Shown piece by piece: positions 1 through 8,451 of a stretch of DNA of 32,843 nucleotides (positions are counted from its first letter, which is position 1; each line of letters begins with the position of its first letter). The translations under genes were made by a program, and so were the position numbers. The stretch comes from Lachnospiraceae bacterium. GTDB lineage: Bacteria; Bacillota; Clostridia; Lachnospirales; Lachnospiraceae. A model generated the notes under the pieces. It saw only the letters and a program-made list of their open reading frames with translations, searched no databases and was not told the origin of the DNA. The stretch spans positions 1-32,843 of the forward strand of contig JAILGA010000146.1 of NCBI GenBank assembly GCA_024697225.1, in the 5' to 3' direction.

Positions 1-1
1 G

Positions 2-1282
2 GTCGTAAACCTGATGCTTCCTGTCTTTGCACAGGCGAACGGTTTTAAGGCGTCTGTTCGCGAAGGGTGGCTTGCGGGACTGTATCAGGCGCTGAAGGAG
101 AGGTCGGGGGAAGTGGAGCTCTCGGTTGCAGTGCCTTCGCCCGCGGGTGTGGACATAAATCCCAGACAGGAGCTGGACGGCGCAAGATGGTATGTTTTCT
201 GCGAGGATCTGGCTCATCCGGAGAAATATGATACCTCTATGGAAGCGAGCTTTGCAGAGATCTGCGCCGATCTTGAACCGGACATCGTCCATGTCTTCGG
301 TACGGAATTTCCGCATGCAAGAGCGGCGTTCACGGCTGCACAGGGGAGAAACTGCAGCACTCTTATCGGCATACAGGGTTTCTGCGGCGGGATTGCGAAG
401 GCATATATGGCGGGACTTCCTGAGAGGGTACAGAGGAGTGCGACGTTTCGCGATGTGATAAAGAGGGACTCTCTCGCCGATCAGAAGAGAAAATTTGAGG
501 CGAGAGCGGAGAACGAGAAGAGGGCACTTTTGCTTGCGGGAAATATCACCGGGCGGACGGATTACGACAGACAGGCGGCGCATGGCATAAATCCGAAAGC
601 CCCTTATTATTCCATGAACGAGACGCTGCGGAAGGAATTTTATTCGGGTGCCGTGTGGTCCGCCGGGAGTGCGGTGCCCCACAGAATATTCATGACGCAG
701 GGAGATATACCGCTGAAGGGCTTTCATCATATGATCGAAGCGCTTTCGATCCTGAAAAAAAAGTATCCCGATGTCAGCCTCACTGTTGCGGGAAATTCGG
801 TTATAACAGGGAAAGGCAGCAGGATACCGCTGTTTCTGAAGATCGGAGAGTACGGCGCATATCTGAGAAAACTGATCGGGAAATACGATCTGTGGGAGAA
901 TATAACGGTGGCCGGGAGCCTTAGCGCTTTGCAGATGAAGGAGCAGTACCTCTCGGCAAATGTGTTCGTGTGCCCTTCCGTTATAGAGAATTCACCCAAT
1001 TCTCTGGGTGAGGCGATGCTGACAGGTGTGCCGGTGGTGGCCTCAAAGACCGGGGGAATACCGTCTATGGTCACTGACGGGAAGGAGGGCATGCTTGTGC
1101 CGCCAGGTGATCCCGAAGCCCTTGCGGCGGCTGTGACACAGATGTTCAGGGAACCTGTCATAGCGGGTATTTACGGGGAGAACGCGAGAGCGAGGGCGCT
1201 TGTGACCCACGATCCCGAAAAAAATACCAGAAGGCTCTTTGAGATATATGACGCTCTGATTGCCGATAAAAACAGGATGTGA
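2..1282 (+). CDS. Glycosyltransferase family 4 (GT-B fold), 5' end cut by window
   Basis: Predicted cytosolic or membrane-associated sugar transferase that adds a hexose to a lipid-linked glycan. The C-terminal half carries the GT4 nucleotide-sugar site: FVCPSVIEN, then an E-x7-E pair at about residues 325 and 333 counted from the ATG at 14, then GVPVVASKTGGIP and a GMLVPPGDPEALA segment. The middle contains the NITGRTDYD motif often seen in Firmicute capsule GT4 enzymes. The first ATG is at 14, but the frame stays open to the edge and reads V-V-N-L-M-L-P-V, which looks like the first beta strand of the Rossmann domain. The true start is therefore probably just left of the window. The stop overlaps the region before the next glycosyltransferase, so the two are probably co-transcribed. 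Donor and acceptor cannot be told. Confidence 0.9.
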   Translation, partial: VVNLMLPVFAQANGFKASVREGWLAGLYQALKERSGEVELSVAVPSPAGVDINPRQELDGARWYVFCEDLAHPEKYDTSMEASFAEICADLEPDIVHVFGTEFPHARAAFTAAQGRNCSTLIGIQGFCGGIAKAYMAGLPERVQRSATFRDVIKRDSLADQKRKFEARAENEKRALLLAGNITGRTDYDRQAAHGINPKAPYYSMNETLRKEFYSGAVWSAGSAVPHRIFMTQGDIPLKGFHHMIEALSILKKKYPDVSLTVAGNSVITGKGSRIPLFLKIGEYGAYLRKLIGKYDLWENITVAGSLSALQMKEQYLSANVFVCPSVIENSPNSLGEAMLTGVPVVASKTGGIPSMVTDGKEGMLVPPGDPEALAAAVTQMFREPVIAGIYGENARARALVTHDPEKNTRRLFEIYDALIADKNRM

Positions 1283-1295
1283 TATTGTTGTGCCG

Positions 1296-2468
1296 ATGAC
1301 ACTCACTTTTATCTCCAATTATATAAACCACCATCAGATACCGTTCTGCGATGCCTGCCACAGCGCTCTGGGAGACGGTTTCAGATTCGTGCAGACGAGT
1401 CCGATGGAGGAGGAGAGAAAAAATATGGGCTGGAACGAGGATGAGGTCCCGCCCTATGTTATTAAAGCCTATGAGGAGCCGGAACTTGCTGAAAAGCTGT
1501 TTCTGGAGGCGGATGTGTCGCTTGCCGGATGGTCCGGCAGAGAGGATCTGGTGGAGCGCAGGATGGCTGCGGGCAGACCCACGGTGCGTGTGAGCGAGAG
1601 GCTGTACAGAGAGGGTCAGTGGAAGGCGGTATCTCCGCGGGGGTTGATCCATAAGTACAAAGAACATGTAAGATACAGGAACAGCAATATATGGCTGCTG
1701 GCCATAGGTGCTTACACGGCTTCGGATTTTAAACTCATACATTCCTATCCCGGAAGGATCTTCAGATGGGGTTATTTCCCCAGGTTTGAAGAATATGACA
1801 GGGCGGATGTGGAAAAGGAGAGAAAAAGCAGGGAGACAGTGCGGATACTCTGGGCGGGGAGGTTTCTTCCGCTTAAGCATCCTGACTATGCGGTCAGTGC
1901 GGTCAGAAGGCTGCTTGGAGAGGGCATGGATGTGAGCCTCACTATGGTGGGAGACGGCGAGTACGCAGAGGAACTTAAGGAGGAATGCCGAAAAGCCGGG
2001 ATCGGAGACAGAGCAGAGTTCACGGGTTTTCTGTCCCCGGAGGATACAAGAAAGAGAATGCTGGGATCGGATATTTTTGTCTTTACCAGCGATCATCTTG
2101 AGGGCTGGGGCGCCGTGGTCTCTGAGGCCATGAGCGCCGGGCTGTGCGTGGTGGCGGGCTCCGAAGCCGGGGGGCCGGCTGCGCTTATAGATCATGGGGA
2201 AAATGGACTCCTCTACAGAGGTAATGACAGGGAAGATATGTATTTAAAGCTGCGGGCAGTTGTGAGAGACAGGGAACTCAGAATACGGCTCGGAGAGTCG
2301 GCATACAGCACGATGCGGGATTACTGGAATGCGGGACATGCCGCGGATGAGTTCCTGAAATTCTGCAGGGCTGTCACAGACGGAAAGGCTGACAGTTATG
2401 TGCCGCCGGAACAGGGGCCCATGAGCAGGGATCCCGGGATCAGGCCCTTCAGAGTGGAAACAGGGTGA
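1296..2468 (+). CDS. Glycosyltransferase family 4
   Basis: A second GT-B glycosyltransferase of about 390 residues, predicted to act at the inner membrane face on a polysaccharide precursor. The N-terminus TFISNYINHHQIPFC is a recurrent opening of capsule GT4 proteins. The donor-binding region has ILWAGRFLPLKHPD, VGDGEYAEEL, then FTSDHLEGWGAVVSEAM with E269 and E277 forming the E-x7-E motif. The open frame extends back to a TTG at 1260 inside the upstream gene. ATG 1296 (or GTG 1290, two codons earlier) is preferred because it places the first beta strand at the N-terminus. The ribosome site is weak, consistent with translational coupling to the preceding gene, which ends 13 bases upstream. 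The last ~25 residues are Pro/Gly/Arg-rich and outside the core fold. Confidence 0.9.
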   Translation: MTLTFISNYINHHQIPFCDACHSALGDGFRFVQTSPMEEERKNMGWNEDEVPPYVIKAYEEPELAEKLFLEADVSLAGWSGREDLVERRMAAGRPTVRVSERLYREGQWKAVSPRGLIHKYKEHVRYRNSNIWLLAIGAYTASDFKLIHSYPGRIFRWGYFPRFEEYDRADVEKERKSRETVRILWAGRFLPLKHPDYAVSAVRRLLGEGMDVSLTMVGDGEYAEELKEECRKAGIGDRAEFTGFLSPEDTRKRMLGSDIFVFTSDHLEGWGAVVSEAMSAGLCVVAGSEAGGPAALIDHGENGLLYRGNDREDMYLKLRAVVRDRELRIRLGESAYSTMRDYWNAGHAADEFLKFCRAVTDGKADSYVPPEQGPMSRDPGIRPFRVETG

Positions 2469-2474
2469 CCAAAA

Positions 2475-3491
2475 GTGAGTGATATAAAAGTGAGTGTCAT
2501 AGTGCCTGTCTACAACACGGGGAAATATCTTTCCAGGTGCCTGGATTCCCTTGCTGCGCAGACTTTTGAGCCGGGGGAACTTGAGATTATTGTAGTGGAT
2601 GACGGCTCTACCGACGATTCGGGCAGGATAGCCGATGACTACGCAGAAAGATATCCGGACATAAGGGTTATACATCAGGACAACGCCGGCTCCAGCGCCG
2701 CAAGAAATGCGGGTATCAAAGAAGCGCGCGGCAGATATCTGGGATTCGTTGACAGTGACGACTATGTCAGTCCCGGCATGTACAGGGCGCTGTATGATGC
2801 AATTGTAAGGAATGGCGTTTTGATGGCGCAGACCGGCCGCGATGAGTATGGTGAAGACGGTACCAGGCTTCCCGATGTGACCGGCATACCGGAAATGGAG
2901 AGCTTTATACTGGCCGATGAGATGCTCTTCTCGCTTCTCATGCACGAGGGGGATGCTTCCTTCTGCACGAAGCTTACGGACAGGATGCTCTTTGAGGGCA
3001 GGGAGTTTCCCGTGGGAATGCTCAACGAGGATTTCAGACTTTTGATCTGTATGCTCGCCGGGGATGGTGGAAAAGAAGCCCCGGACAGACTGGTCGCCCT
3101 GCCGGAGAGGGATTATCACGTCTTCTACCGCACAGGCAGCAATTCAAGGAAAAAGGCGGCGCAGAAGGACTATTTTCCGCCTGTGTTCACCGATATTGTC
3201 GTGAATGCGGATTTTGCCATGGAACTGGTGAAGAAAAGACGCCCGGGGATATTACCTGCGGCAAAGCGCTTCGCTCTGGTGCAGAGACTCGATTATCTGC
3301 TTCACATTCCCGTCTCAAAGATGAGAAATGACAATGCTTTCTACGCCAGTGTGAAGAAGTATGTGAGAAAGCATGTATCCGATATCGTACTCAATCCTTA
3401 TCTGAGCGGGAAGGAGAGACGGAGCCTCCTGCTCCTTGCCGTGGCGCCCCGCACTGTCAGGGCAGTGCACAAAAGGATAAAGAAACTGTGA
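2475..3491 (+). CDS. Glycosyltransferase family 2 (GT-A fold)
   Basis: Inverting GT-A glycosyltransferase of 338 residues. The nucleotide-binding strand VIVPVYNTGKYL begins near residue 8, followed by VDDGSTDDS (residues 41-49) and the metal-binding DxD-type motif VDSDDY (residues 92-97), preceded by the GSSAARNAG helix typical of WcaA-like enzymes. Residues 100 onward are variable and presumably bind the acceptor. No membrane segments are evident apart from a basic C-terminal amphipathic stretch ending KRIKKL. Start is GTG 2475, six bases after the upstream stop. The end overlaps the next gene by four bases (GTGA), so both are likely translated from one message. Substrate is unknown. Confidence 0.9.
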   Translation: MSDIKVSVIVPVYNTGKYLSRCLDSLAAQTFEPGELEIIVVDDGSTDDSGRIADDYAERYPDIRVIHQDNAGSSAARNAGIKEARGRYLGFVDSDDYVSPGMYRALYDAIVRNGVLMAQTGRDEYGEDGTRLPDVTGIPEMESFILADEMLFSLLMHEGDASFCTKLTDRMLFEGREFPVGMLNEDFRLLICMLAGDGGKEAPDRLVALPERDYHVFYRTGSNSRKKAAQKDYFPPVFTDIVVNADFAMELVKKRRPGILPAAKRFALVQRLDYLLHIPVSKMRNDNAFYASVKKYVRKHVSDIVLNPYLSGKERRSLLLLAVAPRTVRAVHKRIKKL

Positions 3492-5167
3492 GAAAGGAAG
3501 CTGCAAACAGGGAGATATACGCCCGAATATTAATGATCCTTGTCCTGGTGCTCATCATAGCCGCAGGACTTCTTGTTATGCTTTGGTTCGGCTATAGCAA
3601 GAGCGGTTTTCACGAGGATGAGATCTATTCGTTTTATTCTTCGAACAGAACGAGCGGAATAGCCTGGCCTGACAGGGAGTTCTTGGATTCAGAGAGGCTT
3701 TACGACGAGTGCGTGGTGCTTCCCGGTGATGGTTTTGATTATTTCCTGGTGAATACTGTGCAGTCCTGGGATGTTCATCCGCCGCTTTTCTATGATATCC
3801 TGCATACGGTGTGTTCCGTTTACGCAGGCAGTTTTTCCAAATGGTACGGCATAGGGATAAACATGGTCTCTTTTGTGCTGTCGATCCTTATCCTTTATGC
3901 GATATGCCGCGAATGCGGACTTGGCCGGGTGTTTACCGCCATGTTTCTCTACATCTGGGCAATGCATCCGGTCGCTGTGTCGGCCGTGATGTTCATAAGA
4001 ATGTATATGCTGCTTACGGTCTTTGTGCTGACGTGCCTGTGGCTTCATCTGAGGATGATAAAAAGGGGCTTTTCGAGCCGAAGGATGATCGCCGTCATGA
4101 TCGTATCCTTTCTGGGATTTCTGACCCATTATTATTATCTGGTATTCTTCTTTTTTACGGGCGTCACGCTGTGTCTGCTGTGGTTTCTGCAGAAGACACC
4201 CGATACAAGTTCCATGGGATTCGGCGAGAGAATGGGAAGGATCGCAAAGTATTTTGCCTGCTGCGTCTTCTCGCTGGGAGCCGGCGTACTTGTCTTTCCA
4301 GCATCGGCAGCCCATATTTTCAGGGGATACAGAGGAAAAGAGGCATTTGAGGCTTTTTCCGACGTGACAGGCTGGGGAGGAAGGCTCAGGTTTTTCGGAG
4401 GCCTTGTGAACGATCAGGTGTTCTCCGGCTCGCTCCTCATACTTTTATTTCTGTATATGGTGCTCGCCATCGCAGGCGGCCGGAAGGACAGGCGCTTTCA
4501 GGTGACGACGGTGCTGGTGTTCGTTCCTTCTGTTCTGTATTTTCTGACTGTGTCGGGTACCGCTCTCATATTTGGCGAGACCTCGATACGATACATGATA
4601 CCCGTGGCCCCGCTGTTTCTTCTCATCATACTGTCGGCGGGTGATTATCTGCTAAAGAGGCTGAATGCATACTGGAAGCCGGAGAACGGAAAGAAGATGT
4701 CGCTCAGGTTCTGGAGGGCGGGAAGCCTTGCAATGACGGTTCTGTTCTTTGGCATATTTGTCTTTATGAACATCAATGGACTGTTTTTTGCGAACAGAGT
4801 GCTGTTTCTGTATCCGGAAGAGAAGGCTGAGATCCGGACTCTCCGCGAGCACGCCGGATCCACGGCGGTTGTATTATACAACCGGGAAAGTCCGGAGAAT
4901 ATCTGGCGGCTGTATGACAGGCTCATGGTATTTGACAGGGCATATTACATATGCTGCGGGAGCGAGGACGAGGAGCGGCCCGAGATGGATGAAAAAGACA
5001 GGGACATCCTGAAAAACGCGGGGGAGATCGTGGTCTTCGCGGCTGACACCCCGGAGAATATGGACAGAGATGCGGAGATAAATGCCCTCATGCGCCTGAA
5101 TCCGGGAGTTTCAGAGAAAGAGATGCTCTCGAGGAAGGATATGTGGACGACATATCTGCTGAAATAA
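3488..5167 (+). CDS. GT-C type integral membrane glycosyltransferase (GT39/ArnT-like)
   Basis: A 559-residue polytopic membrane protein, probably using a polyprenyl-phosphate sugar donor on the outer face of the membrane. The first membrane segment is at about 12-34, followed by an extracytoplasmic loop with acidic residues (FHEDEIYSF, E43-D44-E45) where GT-C enzymes keep their catalytic acid, then VHPPLFY at 96-102, a motif shared with PMT/ArnT-like families. Many further hydrophobic helices run to about residue 440. A soluble C-terminal portion of about 120 residues follows. GTG 3488 overlaps the upstream stop, indicating coupling. The exact GT family and acceptor are inferred from topology and motifs only. 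Confidence 0.8.
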   Translation: MRKEAANREIYARILMILVLVLIIAAGLLVMLWFGYSKSGFHEDEIYSFYSSNRTSGIAWPDREFLDSERLYDECVVLPGDGFDYFLVNTVQSWDVHPPLFYDILHTVCSVYAGSFSKWYGIGINMVSFVLSILILYAICRECGLGRVFTAMFLYIWAMHPVAVSAVMFIRMYMLLTVFVLTCLWLHLRMIKRGFSSRRMIAVMIVSFLGFLTHYYYLVFFFFTGVTLCLLWFLQKTPDTSSMGFGERMGRIAKYFACCVFSLGAGVLVFPASAAHIFRGYRGKEAFEAFSDVTGWGGRLRFFGGLVNDQVFSGSLLILLFLYMVLAIAGGRKDRRFQVTTVLVFVPSVLYFLTVSGTALIFGETSIRYMIPVAPLFLLIILSAGDYLLKRLNAYWKPENGKKMSLRFWRAGSLAMTVLFFGIFVFMNINGLFFANRVLFLYPEEKAEIRTLREHAGSTAVVLYNRESPENIWRLYDRLMVFDRAYYICCGSEDEERPEMDEKDRDILKNAGEIVVFAADTPENMDRDAEINALMRLNPGVSEKEMLSRKDMWTTYLLK

Positions 5168-5227
5168 AGGTTAGTATTCACATGAGTCTGTGCTTTGGGC
5201 TGTGAATAGAATATTTAGGAATGGAGA

Positions 5228-6844
5228 ATGATCATGGGAAGAACAGTTTCCGATGCTGATGAGACAAAAGCATATCCGGTGCATTTTAAACCGGCTGAGT
5301 GCAGCATAGATCTGGGTGATGGCAGCGAGAGGGGCGAGTATGTGTCCCAGGATTATATACTGCAGCGGCTGGGGAAACCCCTGCACGCCATTAATCTAAT
5401 GTACTGCTACTATCCGAAGGATGAGACCTGGCCGCTCCGAGCCAGCGTCGCTTATGCTGACAGGGATGTGAGCTTCGCCTGGGATTATCCCTATGACGAC
5501 TATTTTCCGTATATGGGAGGATTACATGGCGATACAAAGGGGGAGCCGTTTTTGTCGATCCGCGATGTGAGACGCCACGGCCAGGATGTGGTGCTGACTC
5601 TCACCATGGATCCGACGCTTTCGGATGACGAAATAGCGGCCGTTGCGAGGGATCTGATCCCCTACGGCAGACTTCAGATACGCATAAATCACGAGGCCAC
5701 CGGCAGCTGGTTCTCCTTCAATAAGAGGGCCTCATATCCCGAGGTGGCGGATTTTTTTGCCAGGTGTGTCCGCATATTCCACAGGGAGGCGCCCCAGATA
5801 AAGGTCATTCTGTGCCTTGACGGATATAAGGATGAAGGCAGTCTGAAAATGGAGAAGGAGGATGATTTCATTCCGGCCATACAGGCGGCCGATGTGGTGT
5901 CCGTTGACAGATATCTGGCGCTGCACTGGGGCTGGCCTTACGATGTGGCGGACTCCGACACGAAAAGCTATGCGAGATATGATGTGGAAGGCATATACAG
6001 ACTCGCCGGAAAGAGCGCAAAACGTTACGACGAGCTTTGCGGTATTCATAAGCCCATGGTCCTTTCCGAACTTAATGCGGACGGTGATGTGACAGGTCCC
6101 TACGATCAGGCGGCGATGATGAGGGAGTTTGCTGAATTCATAAAAGCCGATGATAACAAGTGGCTTGACGGCTTCACTTTTTACCAGTTCAGGGACAGGG
6201 GAAGGCTGGGACTTGAAACCGAGGATCCGAACAATAAGGATGTGGGCATACCGTGTCCGGTAATGGACACATTCATAGAGATGATAAATGATCCGTTTTT
6301 TTCTACATCCATAGAACGCGGACTGAGTGAAGAGACAAAAGATAAGATGAATGCCGCGCAGGATGCGGAAAAATCCGATGCGGCAGATGATGGGACAGGC
6401 AGAGAGCTGTTAAAAACTCCTGTGGTACTTCGCTGGGGCGGAAGCGATGATGCCGACGGTGTAGCACTGCCGCTTTCCTTCGATGGGGCGCCGGTGTTTA
6501 CCGAAGCGTATTTTGAGGATGAACTGAAGGACACGAACCTGATGCTTGAACTGAACGGCAGGTGGTTTTATAAGGCGCCGGGGGTTACCTGCATAGATCT
6601 GATGCCGGCGTTTTACGGGAGAGAGATAAGTGGGGGATTTGTGGCACCGCTTCACATCTTTGCACCGCCGGCAGATGGGACGAATGTAAAGCTTACGGGC
6701 GATGAGGTGCCGGGGCTGACGCTTTCGGAGGATGACTGGCTTACCAATTCCTATACGGTGCTTCCGGCTCTCCCCAGGATCAGGATACGCACAAAGCCCA
6801 TAAGGGAGACGGCCTGGGCGCCTGAACCGGAGGGAGAAGAGTGA
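5228..6844 (+). CDS. GH26-like glycoside hydrolase (TIM barrel) without signal peptide
   Basis: A 538-residue protein whose residues about 50-350 resemble a clan GH-A/GH26 barrel. IRINHEATGSWFSF (acid/base candidate E156) matches the GH26 H-E-x-x-G-x-W-F pattern. DVVSVDRY is followed by KPMVLSELNADG with E281 as candidate nucleophile, and TFYQFRDRGRLG is near the barrel end. An acidic linker at about 365-395 leads to an unrecognised C-terminal domain, probably beta-rich, at about 400-525. No signal peptide or membrane helix is visible, which is odd for a polysaccharide hydrolase and suggests a cytoplasmic role or non-classical export. Two starts are possible: ATG 5228 (AGGA upstream) or ATG 5234 (GGAG seven bases upstream). 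It overlaps rsmB by four bases. Family assignment is by motif only. Confidence 0.65.
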   Translation: MIMGRTVSDADETKAYPVHFKPAECSIDLGDGSERGEYVSQDYILQRLGKPLHAINLMYCYYPKDETWPLRASVAYADRDVSFAWDYPYDDYFPYMGGLHGDTKGEPFLSIRDVRRHGQDVVLTLTMDPTLSDDEIAAVARDLIPYGRLQIRINHEATGSWFSFNKRASYPEVADFFARCVRIFHREAPQIKVILCLDGYKDEGSLKMEKEDDFIPAIQAADVVSVDRYLALHWGWPYDVADSDTKSYARYDVEGIYRLAGKSAKRYDELCGIHKPMVLSELNADGDVTGPYDQAAMMREFAEFIKADDNKWLDGFTFYQFRDRGRLGLETEDPNNKDVGIPCPVMDTFIEMINDPFFSTSIERGLSEETKDKMNAAQDAEKSDAADDGTGRELLKTPVVLRWGGSDDADGVALPLSFDGAPVFTEAYFEDELKDTNLMLELNGRWFYKAPGVTCIDLMPAFYGREISGGFVAPLHIFAPPADGTNVKLTGDEVPGLTLSEDDWLTNSYTVLPALPRIRIRTKPIRETAWAPEPEGEE

Positions 6845-8415
6845 AACCGGAGCGAGGGGCGAAGTCCGCAAAGAGGCCGACAGACAGGATGAAGTCTGCA
6901 AAGAAGACCGCCGGTGAAGTGAAGTCTGCAAAGAAGACATCAGATGCAGGGAATTCCGTTAAGAAGGTGATAACAGGCAGGGAAGCCGCTCTTAAGGCCC
7001 TCATAAGACGGGAGAGGACCGGGGGCGACATAACGGAAGGCATGGCTGATATGGCGGCACTTCTGGATGCCCGCGATGCCGCATTTGCAAAGAAGCTTGC
7101 CATAGGTACTGTCAGGAGACAGATCACGCTTGATGCTGTCATCGATGAATATGCCTCGATGAAGACAAGGGCCATGAAGCCCGTGATCAGGGTGATACTG
7201 AGGCTGGGTGTGTATCAGATACTTTACGTGAACTCGGTAAGAGCTGCCGCCGCGGTGGATGAGGCTGTAAAGCAGGCAAAGGACAGAAGGCTCGCTCCTC
7301 TCTCCGGCTTTGTGAACGGCGTGCTGAGAGCTGTGGCGGATCACAGGGAAGATATACTGACATGGATAGAGGAAGCTCCCGCGGGGATAAGGTACGGAAT
7401 GCCTAAGTATCCGCTGGGAGTTTTTTTAAGTGACCGGGGAATAGCTGAGACAGACAGGATACTTGAGGCTCTGGATCTCGACAGACCTGTGACGGTAAGA
7501 ACGAACAGGGCAGTTCTCGATTCCGCTGACAAGCTCGGCGCATGGGAGAAAGAACTGTGCAGTGTCTGCGAGGCGGCGAAGCACGTGCTGTCGGATCGGT
7601 GCTTCCCCGCAGGAGATCAGGCTTTGTACACTTTAAGCGGCACAGGTGATATCAGACGGCTTCCGGGGTATGAAGACGGCGCTTTTACCGTGATGGATGC
7701 CTCCGGAGTGCTCGCTGTGCTCGCCGCCGGCATAAAGCCAGGAGATAAAGTGCTTGATATGTGCGCGGCTCCAGGCTCCAAGGCGCTCTTCGCCGCTTCG
7801 CTTCTCTATGATCCGGGGCAGCTCACCGCATGGGATGTGTCGGAGAAAAGACTTGATACCCTCAGGGAGAATGCGGGGAGACTGAGACTTGAGAGGATCA
7901 GGATAAGGAAGTGTGATGGGACGACAGGTATCGAAAGCATTGAGATTGTAGAGGGCGATGAGAATATCGGAAGTATCGCCGGTTGTAATGGTACTGGTGT
8001 TTCAGAGGTATTACCATATCGTGGATCGGACATCAAAGCCTACGATGTTGTCCTCTGCGATGCTCCCTGTACCGGCTTCGGTGTCATGGGCCGAAAGCCT
8101 GACATCAGGTTTAACTCTTCATCGAAAAAAACGGCATCTCTGATCGAGCTCCAGAGAAAGCTCCTGATGAATGCCGCGTCGCTTCTGAAATCCGGAGGAA
8201 CGCTCATCTACAGCACCTGTACCATAAACCGCAGAGAGAATGAAGGCAATGTGAAGTGGCTTGCCGAAAACTCTGATCTTATCCCCGCCGCCTGGGAGAC
8301 AGGTATAGAGGGCATGGCGCCGGTGAACGGCTGTCTCCAGATCATGCCCGGCAGATGGGACACGGACGGCTTCTTTATCGCGAGACTGGTAAGGAAATTA
8401 AGCCCTGGTTATTAA
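6841..8415 (+). CDS. rsmB: 16S rRNA (cytosine-C5) methyltransferase RsmB-like, with Lys-rich N-terminus
   Basis: SAM-dependent RNA m5C methyltransferase; the family modifies C967 (E. coli numbering) of 16S rRNA. Residues ~44-175 form a NusB-like RNA-binding domain. The catalytic domain has DMCAAPGSK (306-314) for SAM, DAPCTGFG with C410, and STCTINRRENEGN with catalytic C460. Two oddities: residues 1-42 contain three KSAK repeats spaced ten residues apart, and about 37 extra residues (361-397, rich in Gly, Ile and Glu) lie between the SAM-binding acidic motifs and the DAPC motif, where family members are normally short. GTG 6841 is supported by GGAGGGAG at 6829-6836 and overlaps the previous stop. 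At 524 residues it is longer than the usual ~430-450. Confidence 0.9.
   Translation: MKPERGAKSAKRPTDRMKSAKKTAGEVKSAKKTSDAGNSVKKVITGREAALKALIRRERTGGDITEGMADMAALLDARDAAFAKKLAIGTVRRQITLDAVIDEYASMKTRAMKPVIRVILRLGVYQILYVNSVRAAAAVDEAVKQAKDRRLAPLSGFVNGVLRAVADHREDILTWIEEAPAGIRYGMPKYPLGVFLSDRGIAETDRILEALDLDRPVTVRTNRAVLDSADKLGAWEKELCSVCEAAKHVLSDRCFPAGDQALYTLSGTGDIRRLPGYEDGAFTVMDASGVLAVLAAGIKPGDKVLDMCAAPGSKALFAASLLYDPGQLTAWDVSEKRLDTLRENAGRLRLERIRIRKCDGTTGIESIEIVEGDENIGSIAGCNGTGVSEVLPYRGSDIKAYDVVLCDAPCTGFGVMGRKPDIRFNSSSKKTASLIELQRKLLMNAASLLKSGGTLIYSTCTINRRENEGNVKWLAENSDLIPAAWETGIEGMAPVNGCLQIMPGRWDTDGFFIARLVRKLSPGY
6862..6951 (+). repeat. Three imperfect 30-base repeats encoding KSAK units
   Basis: Copies begin at 6862, 6892 and 6922, each starting AAGTCYGCAAAGARG and spaced exactly 30 bases, so the encoded KSAK appears every ten residues. 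They lie in the N-terminal extension of the RsmB-like protein, before the NusB domain. In-frame spacing suggests expansion by duplication of a coding segment. Confidence 0.8.
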
Positions 8416-8451
8416 ACTATTCATGCTTGCGACCAGCCCCATTTCGTATTA

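Noticed and set aside
1260-1295. Longer start (TTG 1260) for the second GT4 gene.
   Set aside because: It would add residues not fitting the family N-terminus; ATG 1296 or GTG 1290 begins just before the first beta strand.
1158-2195. A 345-residue minus-strand open frame across the first two glycosyltransferases.
   Set aside because: It spans two well-supported plus-strand genes, has no recognisable domain and unusual His/Arg/Ser-rich composition.
6862-6951. CRISPR-like periodic repeats.
   Set aside because: The units are contiguous 30-base coding repeats with no unique spacers and preserve the reading frame.
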